DNA of 64,000 bases. Origin: an uncultured Saprospiraceae bacterium (GTDB lineage Bacteria > Bacteroidota > Bacteroidia > Chitinophagales > Saprospiraceae). Below, one piece after another: positions 27,786 through 37,800 of this stretch. The notes beneath the pieces were generated by a model. The model was given only the letters and a program-made list of their open reading frames with translations, searched no databases and was not told the origin of the DNA. The stretch covers positions 1 to 64,000 of the forward strand of contig CAKZVK010000061.1 of NCBI GenBank assembly GCA_937921825.1, in the 5' to 3' direction. Positions within the stretch are counted from its first letter, which is position 1, and the number at the start of each line of letters is the position of its first letter. A program made the translations under genes and the position numbers.

Positions 27786-28733
27786 ATGAATATTGGTCTT
27801 ATAGGTTATGGAAACATTGCTAAAAAGCATGAACTGGCAATCTCAGAACTGGACAATCTGACTCTGAAAGCCATCTTCGATACTTCTTCTATTGAGCATT
27901 CGATACTAACGACTGACTTTTCACAATTTATAGAGAGCAACCTTGACCTAATCACAGTTTGTACACCTAATGGCTATCACAAAGAGCATAGCATCAAGGC
28001 CCTTACTTCAGGACACCACGTTATCTGCGAAAAGCCACTTGCACTCAGCAGTACGGATTGCACAGAAATGATCGCTACTGCCAAGCGTATGAATAAGCAA
28101 CTTTTCTGTACCATGCAGAACAGATATTCGCCAGTCAGTCAATGGCTTAAAAATGTAGTTGACCAAAATGAACTTGGTGAGATATATCTTGTGAATGTGG
28201 CTTGTTACTGGAATAGAAATAAAAACTACTATCAAAATTCTGATTGGAGAGGTAAGGCCGAAGTAGATGGGGGTACTTTATATACCCAATTCTCTCATTA
28301 TGTAGATACCATCTATTGGTTATTCGGAGAGATGAATATTCTGAATGCTCATTTTAAGAATTTTGATCATGATGATCTCATTGATTTTGAAGATACAGGT
28401 ATGTTTAATTTTTCACTGGCATCAGGAGGCATGGGTACTTTTTCTTACACTACTTCCTGTTATGAAAAGAATTACGAAAGCTCACTCACGATTATAGGAT
28501 CTAAAGGAACTATAAAAGTAGCTGGTCAGTACATGGATACTGTTTCTTATTGCAATCTGGAAAATGGACAGCTACCTGAGCTTGAAAATAACGACAACAT
28601 ATACAACATACGTCAGGTCTACAAGAATGCCCTACAAGAAATCCATAATAATTCTACAGAGTTCTCTTCAGCTCTTGACGCTAGGAAGATTGTAGAAATT
28701 ATAGAAGAGGTTTATAGTTTTAAAAACCAGTAA
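27786..28733 (+). CDS. Gfo/Idh/MocA family NAD(P)-dependent sugar oxidoreductase
   Basis: A 315-aa cytosolic dehydrogenase. Rossmann fold at the N-terminus (IGLIGYGNIAKKHELAI), the conserved EKP in HHVICEKPLALS (~82-93), and a C-terminal alpha/beta domain with WRGKAEVDGGTLYTQFSHYVD, where the GGTLYTQ-x-H-x-D segment is the catalytic region in nucleotide-sugar members such as WlbA. The nearest described role is oxidation of a UDP-N-acetylhexosaminuronate, which fits its place 18 bp after the Wzz-like gene. The exact substrate cannot be read from sequence. Confidence 0.85.
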   Translation: MNIGLIGYGNIAKKHELAISELDNLTLKAIFDTSSIEHSILTTDFSQFIESNLDLITVCTPNGYHKEHSIKALTSGHHVICEKPLALSSTDCTEMIATAKRMNKQLFCTMQNRYSPVSQWLKNVVDQNELGEIYLVNVACYWNRNKNYYQNSDWRGKAEVDGGTLYTQFSHYVDTIYWLFGEMNILNAHFKNFDHDDLIDFEDTGMFNFSLASGGMGTFSYTTSCYEKNYESSLTIIGSKGTIKVAGQYMDTVSYCNLENGQLPELENNDNIYNIRQVYKNALQEIHNNSTEFSSALDARKIVEIIEEVYSFKNQ

Positions 28734-28740
28734 CTTATAA

Positions 28741-29343
28741 ATGATGGCTGAAAACATACATCCCATATTCGATAGCTTACTGTCAAGATCCGATAAAGAA
28801 AACTTTCTAAATCAAAGAAGTAAAGTTTTGTGGTTTACAGGTTTATCTGGATCAGGAAAAAGTACAATAGCTCAAGGGCTAGAGAAAATGCTCTTCTCCA
28901 AGGGTTACTTTATTCAGGTACTCGATGGAGATAACACTAGAACTGGCATCAATAAAAATCTTGGATTCTCTCTAGAGGACAGAACTGAAAATATTAGAAG
29001 GATAGCAGAAATATCCAAACTCTTTCTCGATGCGGGAGTAATTTGTATTAACAGTTTTGTAAGTCCTACTATAGAAATAAGAAATCAGGCCAAAGAAATA
29101 ATAGGAAAAGAGAATTTCATAGAGATCTACGTGAATACACCACTCCATATCTGCGAAAAAAGAGATGTCAAAGGACTGTATGCAAAGGCAAGAAAAGGAG
29201 AAATTAAGGGATTTACTGGAATAGATTCACCTTTTGAAGCTCCACAAAGTCCTGATTTAGAATTACTTACCGAAAATCAAACAATCGAAGAATCTATCAC
29301 AAAAGTGTTTAATTTTGTCTATTCAAAAATTTCAACAACCTAG
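28741..29343 (+). CDS. cysC: Adenylylsulfate (APS) kinase
   Basis: A 200-aa kinase converting APS to PAPS. P-loop GLSGSGKSTIAQGLEKML (~34-51), the VLDGDNTRTGINKNLGFS motif binding APS, EDRTENIRRIAEISKLF, and SFVSPTIEIRNQAKEII, where the Ser is the conserved phosphoserine site. C-terminal KGLYAKARKGEIKGFTGIDSPFE is the family lid. Starts 7 bp after the oxidoreductase gene and 11 bp before cysD. PAPS serves either reduction or sulfation; no PAPS reductase is visible here. Confidence 0.95.
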   Translation: MMAENIHPIFDSLLSRSDKENFLNQRSKVLWFTGLSGSGKSTIAQGLEKMLFSKGYFIQVLDGDNTRTGINKNLGFSLEDRTENIRRIAEISKLFLDAGVICINSFVSPTIEIRNQAKEIIGKENFIEIYVNTPLHICEKRDVKGLYAKARKGEIKGFTGIDSPFEAPQSPDLELLTENQTIEESITKVFNFVYSKISTT

Positions 29344-29354
29344 ATAAGGACTCA

Positions 29355-30257
29355 ATGGACTACAGCATAAATCACCTCAAAGTATTGGAATCAGAATCAA
29401 TCTATGTTCTAAGGGAGGTAGCATCACAATTTGAGAATCCAGTTCTGATGTTCTCAGGAGGAAAGGACTCGATTTTGATGGTACACTTAGCTTATAAAGC
29501 ATTCTATCCTGCCAAGATTCCATTTCCATTATTACATATAGATACGGGACATAATTTCCCTGAGACTATCAAATTCAGAGATGATCTAGTAAAAAAGATT
29601 GGCGCAAAACTAATTGTAGGTTCTGTACAAGAGGCGATAGATAAGAGGTTAGTCACTGAAGAAAAAGGAGTAAACGCTAGCCGTAATGGCTTACAGACAG
29701 CTGTCCTTCTTGAAAGCTTAGAAAAAGGCAAGTATGATGCAGCCCTTGGAGGTGCTAGAAGAGATGAGGAAAAGGCCAGAGCCAAAGAAAGATTTTTCTC
29801 ACATAGAGACGAGTTCGGTCAGTGGGATCCAAAAAACCAAAGGCCAGAACTATGGAATATCTTCAATGGTAAGCACCAGATGGGTGAGCACTTCAGAGTC
29901 TTCCCTATCAGCAACTGGACAGAATTAGATGTCTGGCAGTATCTAGCTGCTGAGAAAGTAGAATTGCCTTCCCTTTATTATGCTCATGAAAGAGAAGTAT
30001 TCGAAAGAGAAGGCACCCTGCTTGCTGATTGTGAATACATAGAAAAAAAACCAGGAGAGAAAGTTTTCAAAGAGACTGTGCGATGCAGAACCATCGGGGA
30101 TATGACTTGTACTGGAGTTTGGAAATCAGATGCCAAAACTACCGATCAAATTATAGAAGAAGTAGCTACAACTAGAATGACCGAAAGAGGAGGTCGTACG
30201 GATGATAAGCGTTCTGAAACCAGCATGGAAGACAGAAAGAAAAAAGGATACTTCTAG
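29355..30257 (+). CDS. cysD: Sulfate adenylyltransferase small subunit
   Basis: A 300-aa subunit of ATP sulfurylase, which makes APS from sulfate and ATP. The PP-loop is MFSGGKDSILMVHLAYKAF (~33-51). Other family blocks are LLHIDTGHNFPETIKFRD, GGARRDEEKARAKERFFSHRD and the C-terminal GRTDDKRSETSMEDRKKKGYF. Normal length. It lies between cysC and cysN with gaps of 11 and 20 bp and must pair with CysN, whose GTPase drives the reaction. Confidence 0.97.
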   Translation: MDYSINHLKVLESESIYVLREVASQFENPVLMFSGGKDSILMVHLAYKAFYPAKIPFPLLHIDTGHNFPETIKFRDDLVKKIGAKLIVGSVQEAIDKRLVTEEKGVNASRNGLQTAVLLESLEKGKYDAALGGARRDEEKARAKERFFSHRDEFGQWDPKNQRPELWNIFNGKHQMGEHFRVFPISNWTELDVWQYLAAEKVELPSLYYAHEREVFEREGTLLADCEYIEKKPGEKVFKETVRCRTIGDMTCTGVWKSDAKTTDQIIEEVATTRMTERGGRTDDKRSETSMEDRKKKGYF

Positions 30258-30277
30258 ACCTAGAAATAAGAAAAAAC

Positions 30278-31546
30278 ATGTCAAAAGAATATACTGCGGA
30301 TACAGAACTACTAAGATTCACAACTGCTGGATCGGTAGATGATGGTAAATCAACTCTTATAGGTAGACTACTTTATGATAGTAAGTCAATCTTTCAAGAC
30401 CAATATGAACAGATAGAACGTATCAGCGAAAAGAGAGGGGAAGAAGGTGTAAATCTTGCACTTCTTACTGATGGACTAAAGTCAGAAAGAGAGCAAGGTA
30501 TCACTATAGATGTTGCTTACAGATATTTCGCTACCCCGAAGAGAAAGTTTATTATTGCAGATACGCCAGGCCACATACAGTATACACGTAATATGGTAAC
30601 TGGTGCCTCCTCCGCCAATGTGGCGTTAGTTCTCATTGATGCTCGTAATGGTGTCGTAGAACAAACTAAGAGACATGCCATCATAGCTTCACTGCTACAG
30701 ATCCCTCATGTTGTTGTTTGTATCAACAAAATGGACTTAGTTGATTATGATGAGAATGTCTACAATAAAATCCAAGACGAATTCGAAAAATTTGCTGCTA
30801 AACTAGATGTCGTCGATGTACATTTCATTCCTATTTCTGCACTCATGGGTGACAATGTGGTCAATCGATCTGATAAGACTTCTTGGTACGATGGACCGAC
30901 TCTAATGTATTATCTAGAAAATGTCCATATTGCCAGCGATGAAAATTTTATTGACTGTAGATTCCCTGTACAATATGTTATCAGACCGTATAGTGACGAA
31001 TTTCATGATTACAGAGGTTACGCAGGTAGAATTGCAGGAGGTGTCATAAAGAAAGGCGACGAAGTAATGCTATTACCTTCAGGCTTTAATTCCAAGATCA
31101 AAAGTATACAAGGACCAGCGGGTGAACAGGATAAAGCATTCCCCCCTGAATCAGTTACGATCCAGCTAGAAGACGACTTTGATCTCAGTAGAGGTGATAT
31201 GATTGTTAGACCTAATAATAAACCTACTGTTACTCAAGACATCGAAGTCATGATGGTCTGGTTTGATAGTGACAATCCGCTGAGAGAAAAAGGAAAATAC
31301 GGTGTCCTGCATACTACACAAGACGTAAGATGTGTCATAAAAGAGATACGTTATAAACTTGATATCAATACGCTACATAGAGATACAGATCATGATGGCA
31401 TCAAGATGAATGACGTAGCTAGAGTAGTACTCAGAACAACCAAACCTTTATTCATAGACCCTTACAGAAACAACAGAATCACTGGTAGCCTGATCCTTAT
31501 AGATGAGGGCACTAACAGTACCGTAGGTGCAGGGATGATTATATAG
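30278..31546 (+). CDS. cysN: Sulfate adenylyltransferase large subunit (GTPase)
   Basis: A 422-aa EF-Tu-like GTPase: G1 GSVDDGKSTLIGRLLYD, G3 DTPGHIQYTRNMVTGAS, G4 NKMDLVD, then two beta-barrel domains. GTP hydrolysis drives APS formation by CysD. The protein stops after the barrels, so it is a stand-alone CysN and not the CysNC fusion; a separate cysC is two genes upstream. It ends the plus-strand run. Confidence 0.97.
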   Translation: MSKEYTADTELLRFTTAGSVDDGKSTLIGRLLYDSKSIFQDQYEQIERISEKRGEEGVNLALLTDGLKSEREQGITIDVAYRYFATPKRKFIIADTPGHIQYTRNMVTGASSANVALVLIDARNGVVEQTKRHAIIASLLQIPHVVVCINKMDLVDYDENVYNKIQDEFEKFAAKLDVVDVHFIPISALMGDNVVNRSDKTSWYDGPTLMYYLENVHIASDENFIDCRFPVQYVIRPYSDEFHDYRGYAGRIAGGVIKKGDEVMLLPSGFNSKIKSIQGPAGEQDKAFPPESVTIQLEDDFDLSRGDMIVRPNNKPTVTQDIEVMMVWFDSDNPLREKGKYGVLHTTQDVRCVIKEIRYKLDINTLHRDTDHDGIKMNDVARVVLRTTKPLFIDPYRNNRITGSLILIDEGTNSTVGAGMII

Positions 31547-31715
31547 AAAATCGTTATTTTTTTTCGCCTCAAATAAGGAGAATCTGCTTAATACTAAGCA
31601 AGATCCTCCAAGACGTCTAACTGAATTTTCGAATGTTACAGTAACTATTCATTATACTGATAGCAATTCTGTCTAATATGCTGCCTAGCTCAATACTATA
31701 CTCATAAAAAATAAA

Positions 31716-31746
31716 AGTCCGAAATAGCTCTGAGCTATTCCGGACT
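31716..31746 (-). terminator. Terminator of the giant secreted-protein operon
   Basis: AGTCCG-A-AATAGCT pairs with AGCTATT-C-CGGACT with a single mismatch and a CTG loop. On the minus strand it follows the type B protein stop by about 25 bp and runs into TTTTATTTTTTA, a classical rho-independent pattern. The plus strand lacks a good T-run. Confidence 0.8.
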
Positions 31747-31772
31747 CCGAAAAAGTGTATTGTTGGTCTATC

Positions 31773-34736
31773 TTACCGTATCACTGTAAGATCACCAGCT
31801 CTTTTAACAAAAGAACCATCAATTATTTCAAAAATTGCATAATAAGTAAACACGGCTGGTTCGACTTTCTTATTCTTATAATAACCATCCCAGCCTATGT
31901 AAGTATCTAAATTTCCACTGTGAGAGCCTACATGCACCATCTCACCCCATCTATCAAAGATTTGTATTTCTTCGATGCCCACTACAGCTTCATTAGCGCC
32001 AATAGTGAAAAAAGAGTCGTAAGTATCTGAGTCAGGAGTTATAACATTAGGAATATAGATATCAATTATAAGCTCTACATCTACTGCTGCTCTTGCGCGC
32101 ACTTCACAACCATTAATATTAGTAGCTACAAACTCTATATGAGTATCTTCTTCTGGTCTAAAGTCAGTAAGCACTTCCTCTAGGCTCATGATATCTCCAT
32201 CTTCATCTAACCATTGGAAAGCCACAAAATCACCATCTATCAACAGAGGCGTAACATCTACTGCAGACCCAAGATTAACTGGAACTGTATCCTGTAGTGC
32301 AACCTGTCCTAATTCAGCATCATAGGCAATCGTCAGTGAAACTATACTATCACAACCAAATTCATTTTCGAATCTTGTAGTATAACTTCCAGGCTCCGAT
32401 AACTCTTGTCCATAGAAAGAGATAATATCTCCAGGACATATTTCTAATTCGCTTGCGCTTTGGTTCAGTGGATTGACTTGTAGATCTACTACTATCGTAC
32501 TATCACAACCTATAAGAGACTGAACAGTAGTTTCGTGTCTACCTGCTTCAAAAATTTCTTCATCACCAATATAGTAAGATTCGCCTTCACATATCTCAGC
32601 TGTAAAAGCTACTGGTTCGTCAGTGAGTACAGTGAGCTCTAGAGTTACGATAGAGTCACAGCCTGCAGCATTTTGCAAGACGACCATATGGCTACCCTCT
32701 TCAGTTATTTCTTGGTCTCCGATGACAAAAGATTCTCCATCACATATTTCACCTGGTATGTTAGCAAAGGTTTGTTCCATTACATCAAGATATACAGTAA
32801 TAGAACTATCACATCCTGCTCCAGCAATCACCATAGTGTTATAGACTCCAGATTCGGACTCTGATAGATCATGGTATCTCAAAGTATCTCCACGACAAAT
32901 TGAAAACTCCCTGTCTATTTCTATCACTGAATTTATCTTTAGATCAAGAGTAGCTAAACTATCACATCCGTGGACACTGGTTAGCATCACTGTGTGAAGG
33001 TCTTCAGTATCAAATGTTTGGCCGTTAAACATAGTAGATTCTCCTGGACATATCGTTCTTACTTCAGGATCACCTGCAGGTAACTGAGAGCTCAATAAGA
33101 CTGTAATCGTACTATCGCATCCTGCTACATTCAGAGTATGTGCTTCATAAGTACCAGGCACAGTAGCAGTCAGATCATAGAGGACATAAGTATCTCCACT
33201 ACAAAGCACATCTTCTACAATTCCAGTTGTTGATGGTATTTCTGTAAGAGTAATTTCATAGACTTCATCACAGCCTCCATCTACTTCTACATTAGCAATA
33301 TGCACTCCCTCTTCATCTGTTTTCAGATCTCCTAACTCGAAGAATTCTCCTTGACAAAACACATGACTTTCCTTAATCAGTTCAGGATCAGATAGCTTGA
33401 GGTCTAGAATATGTAGAACATCACATTCGCCATCTACTTCCTCTAGCTCTTCTATGATTCCTTCTTCATCATACATATTCCCTCTCCATTCATAAGCTAA
33501 ACCGCTACATATAGTCTCTTCCGTTCTTACCTCCTCAGGAGCAAGAACTTCCAAGTCAATGATTATCAAACTATCACATTCTCCGAGCTCAGAAGTCATT
33601 GTATACATCCCTGATTCATCAGCAACGATATCTCTGAAGACAAAAGTCTTTCCTTGGCAAATTGATTCTTCATATCTAAATTCCTCTGGTGCAGCTTCTG
33701 TAATATTAATTGTAAGCTCTAAGCTGTCACAGTTATTTATACTCTGCAGAGTGGTCTCGTATGTACCCTCTCCTTCTGCATAGATATTTCCTAACTCAAA
33801 TATTCCTCCTGCACATATCTCTATGTTTCTTTCTTCTGTCTGTGGTTCTACCACAGTAAGTGTTACAATAAATGTAGTATCACAACCACCTGGTGAGGCT
33901 AGACCAGTCCCAGTATATATTCCTGGAGTAGTTTCTGAGATATCATGGAAAATATAGGTTTCTCCTCTACATATTTCTGCTTCAAATTCGATAGGAGCTA
34001 AATCGTCTATCTTAAGGTCAACTTCTATTATACTATCACAACCAGCTATCGTTTGAAGTGTATCATAATAGATACCAGCTTCAGTAGCCATGATACTTCC
34101 ATTGATATAGGTTCCACCCTCGCAGACTGTATCATCTATGAGAATCGTCGTGGGATTAGCTTGGACTATTTCCAAGGCGACCCTAATATCGCAACCATCA
34201 GAAGGTCTTCCTGTCTTAAATGATTGTCTTCCACTACCAGTAAAGATACTTGGAGGATTCACAGCAATAGTTTCACCTTCGAATTCTATCTGATCAATCA
34301 CTAAAGTATCACCACTACAAAGTTGTAGTTCTCCTAAGTCTAGGCTGTAATTAGGTATTTCTGCACATTCAGGCTCTGACAACATACATCCAGATGGATG
34401 CTGCACTAAGACTTGATAACATCCTTCTCCAGTAGGATTAAAACGTGTCACCGCCATAGAATTGTTAGTATATCCGGTTATTGCAACGCCATCTTTATAC
34501 CACTGAAAAGAAGTGGCTCCAGATACTTCCAACAATAGATCGAGTCTCCTGCATGGACTACCGTTTACAGATGTGAGAGGGACTATATTAGCACAGTCAC
34601 AATCATCATCATTCAGATCTATTAATGAATCTCCATCATCATCTATACCATTGTCACAGATTTCCTGCGCAGAGATAGCTAGTGTGAATATCATCAGACC
34701 TATGGTCCAAATGAACTTTAAATTGACCTTAATCAT
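31773..34736 (-). CDS. Secreted protein with 13 Cys modules and a T9SS type B sorting domain
   Basis: A 987-aa protein with signal peptide (KFIWTIGLMIFTLAISAQ). After DNGIDDDGDSLIDLNDDDC, a calcium-type acidic loop, comes one Ig/PKD-like segment and then about 13 modules of 60-65 residues, each with an early Cys (ICxGETYxxxD), a Gly-Tyr turn and a closing GCDS-x-hydrophobic strand; probably two-Cys stapled beta domains. The last ~90 residues (PNVITPDSDTYDSFF ... IFDRWGEMVH ... WDGYYKNKKVEPAVFTYY) are a gliding-motility-associated type B C-terminal domain. Type B cargo usually needs a PorP/SprF-like partner, none of which is in the window. It is last in the minus-strand block and ends at a strong terminator. 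Confidence 0.88.
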   Translation of the reverse strand: MIKVNLKFIWTIGLMIFTLAISAQEICDNGIDDDGDSLIDLNDDDCDCANIVPLTSVNGSPCRRLDLLLEVSGATSFQWYKDGVAITGYTNNSMAVTRFNPTGEGCYQVLVQHPSGCMLSEPECAEIPNYSLDLGELQLCSGDTLVIDQIEFEGETIAVNPPSIFTGSGRQSFKTGRPSDGCDIRVALEIVQANPTTILIDDTVCEGGTYINGSIMATEAGIYYDTLQTIAGCDSIIEVDLKIDDLAPIEFEAEICRGETYIFHDISETTPGIYTGTGLASPGGCDTTFIVTLTVVEPQTEERNIEICAGGIFELGNIYAEGEGTYETTLQSINNCDSLELTINITEAAPEEFRYEESICQGKTFVFRDIVADESGMYTMTSELGECDSLIIIDLEVLAPEEVRTEETICSGLAYEWRGNMYDEEGIIEELEEVDGECDVLHILDLKLSDPELIKESHVFCQGEFFELGDLKTDEEGVHIANVEVDGGCDEVYEITLTEIPSTTGIVEDVLCSGDTYVLYDLTATVPGTYEAHTLNVAGCDSTITVLLSSQLPAGDPEVRTICPGESTMFNGQTFDTEDLHTVMLTSVHGCDSLATLDLKINSVIEIDREFSICRGDTLRYHDLSESESGVYNTMVIAGAGCDSSITVYLDVMEQTFANIPGEICDGESFVIGDQEITEEGSHMVVLQNAAGCDSIVTLELTVLTDEPVAFTAEICEGESYYIGDEEIFEAGRHETTVQSLIGCDSTIVVDLQVNPLNQSASELEICPGDIISFYGQELSEPGSYTTRFENEFGCDSIVSLTIAYDAELGQVALQDTVPVNLGSAVDVTPLLIDGDFVAFQWLDEDGDIMSLEEVLTDFRPEEDTHIEFVATNINGCEVRARAAVDVELIIDIYIPNVITPDSDTYDSFFTIGANEAVVGIEEIQIFDRWGEMVHVGSHSGNLDTYIGWDGYYKNKKVEPAVFTYYAIFEIIDGSFVKRAGDLTVIR

Positions 34737-34841
34737 TTTTTCCTTGTTTCATTCTATTAAATACTTTTTCTATTATATGAGTCCAGGCTTTGAGAAAAGT
34801 ATTCTTAAATATTTCTAATTCAATCAGGTATTCTATAAGTA

Positions 34842-37800
34842 TTAAGGGATCGTTACGGTACAGCCATTTGCATCAGTAACCTGAATACAATAGGTCGTAC
34901 CACCGTTTAATCCGGTGATAGTATAATCTCCTGTAGTAGATAATGTATCGGAGCCGTATTCGGTGCCTAATGTTGACTGCCACTCGATGGTAAATGGACC
35001 TACCCCGTTTGTAATAGTGACTATGGCTTCTCCACTACTCTCTTGGCAATAATCGTGCGAGAGTGCTACAACTGAGACATCTAGTGCCTCATTTACTGTA
35101 ACTGTTACTTCATCAGTAGCTGTACAGCCATTATCATTAGTCACAGTTACTGTATACGTCGTTGTTGTAGTCGGAAATGCATACGGATCTGCTATATTAG
35201 GGTCAGAAAGACCACCTGCAGGGCTCCAAGCATAACTAAGACCTCCTATGGCCTGCAATTGGATACTATCGCCTTCACATATCTCTACATCCACGCCTGC
35301 ATCTGCGATAAAATCAGGATGAACAATCACATCTTCACTTACACTTGCAGTACAACCATTACCGTCTGTATAAGTGTACTCTATGGTATGAGTACCAGTT
35401 CCTATAGCCGATAGATCTAGAGTTGCTGTTCCATCACCATTATCTACTAGGCCAGTTATAGTTGTAAATACACCACCATCTCCTGCCTCGGTTCCTGGTA
35501 CAGGCGTTGCAGAAAAAGTATAACTACCCTCTTGCACACATATTCCTTCTGGTACTACTACTGTAGGTTCTGGTAGGGGATTGACAGTGACGACTACTTG
35601 ATCCGTACTTGTACAATTATTAGAATCTGTAATAGTAACAGTATAAATAGTTGTAGATGTAGGACTTACTGATACGGGAGTTCCAGTAGAGCTTAATGGG
35701 TCATCCCAAGTATAACTCACACCTCCTGTTGCTGTAATATTTACAGACTCGCCAAGACAAATTGTGTGGTCAGGTCCAGCTTCTCCCATTACAGGAATGT
35801 CACTTATGGTAACATTCTGCAGCTCTATAGCACAGAAAGTAACAGCGTCTCTTACCCAGATTTCATATATTCCAGAAGCAAGATTATCATAGGTTACCAT
35901 ACCACTATTATCATTGATTGCAGTCTCCCATGTAAGACCACCATCAAGAGAAAATTCTATTTGAGAAATAGATGAAACATCACTAAAGTCAATTGTTATC
36001 TCACCATTATCTAGGCCACAAGTTGCATCCACATTTGTTATAGCAGTCACTTCCGGAAGATCATTAACAGTTATAACTATATCATCAGTGTCAGTACATC
36101 CATTGGCATCAGTTACTGTTACAGTATAAGTTGTAGTCACAGTTGGACTAGCCAGAGGATTAGCAATATTTGCATTAGATAACCCTGTAGCTGGACTCCA
36201 TTCGTAGGTTTCTCCTCCTGTAGCATTTAACTGCACATCTTCCCCTTCACAGAATTCATCATCGGCACCAGCATCAGCTGTAGGTGTAGGAAATACTGTT
36301 ACAGTTACCTGATCTGTATCAGAACATTGTCCGTTAGTAACAGTCACTGTATAGGTAGTTGTTACAGTTGGGTTCACTGATATAGTTGCAGTTGTAGAGC
36401 CAGCAGGATCATCCCACAGGTAAGTCGATCCTCCAGATGCTGTAAGCATTACTGGATCAGCCCCTTCGCAATAAGACTGGTCAGGACCAGCATCAGCTGT
36501 AACATTAGGATGGACGATTACTTCAAATTCTAATCTAGAAACACAACCGTCAGCATTAGTAAGTTCTCCAGTATAAATTCCTGCATCATTCAGGCCTATA
36601 TTTCCAAAAGCAACAATTTCATCCACTTCAGGATCTATATTACCATCCTCGTCTGTCCATACCCAACCTGTATTAATATTAGGACCACCATCAAACTGGA
36701 AGTCATTCAAGTCTGAATCTTCACATAGCTCTATGACACAATCATCCACAAACGGAATCCATGGCTGCCAATTAGTACCATACCTTAGTCTGTATCTTTC
36801 ACAGAAGATCTCTGTAGTGTCTTGGACTGTTACTAACACATCATCTGTTGCGGTACATCCATTTGCATCACTCACCGTGACTGTATAGGTTGTTGTCGTA
36901 GTTGGTGATGCTATCGGGTTGGCCAAGTTATCATTACTCAAGTTCGTAGATGGAGACCATGCATAAGATAAAGTCCCTACACCAGTTCCATTTGCATCTA
37001 GCAGAGTAGACTCGCCACTACAAATTTCAGCATCTGTTCCTGCATCTATAGTACATGGACATAACTCCACCGTAATTTCTATTGATTCAGTCGCAGTATT
37101 ACAACCTAGTACACTAGCTAGTCTTCTATATTGCTTATCCGTAGTCTGTACAGGAGGGTCATAGCTACTGGAAGTAGCTGCAGGTATTGCAGTCCATGCA
37201 TTCCATCCCCCAGCACCATCACTTTCTCTGCACTCCCACTGATATTCTATTACTGGCTCTGTACATCCTGTCTCTTCGAGTACTGCATTATCTAGCCAGA
37301 TGTTGACATCGCTTTGACCTAATACAAATTGTATTCTCACATTGTTATGATCTACCCCAGGTGCAATCCCTGACCATGTGTATTGGTTAGGAGTTGTACC
37401 GATAGTAAATGTCTGACTTGATATAGTTGTAAAAGGAGCTTGTGCTTCTTGAATCATTACGGTAACATTCCTCGGTGCTGCCGCAACAGCTTCAAAAGAA
37501 AATTCATAAGTTTCTGAAGCTTGTATAGCACCTATGACTTGGAAAGGCATAATGTGCGAGTCAGTACCAGTTAATGTTGTTATATCTACATAGAGTGCAT
37601 TCTCTCCTGACAAGACACTGTTATTATCTATGCTCATAGTAGCACCCGCTCCACCACCTACAAATGGATTCCAAGCAGTAGTACCATTATCAAATTCATG
37701 ATTAGAAATGATATTACATACAGAACCTAGTTCTAGACTGGTAATTACACCTGGGTCATTAGCAGGACAATCCATAATCGGTTCTACTATCTGTCCAGGC

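Noticed and set aside
31585-31612. Hairpin after cysN (GGAG...GCTTA/TAAGC...CTCC)
   Set aside because: The stem is interrupted and no T-run follows, so it was not called a terminator.
34737-34841. About 40 open codons after the giant adhesin stop, in another frame (YRNDPLILIEYLIELE...)
   Set aside because: Tested as a possible frameshifted sorting domain. It has no type A or B features and ends at the next gene's start; chance opening in AT-rich DNA is enough.
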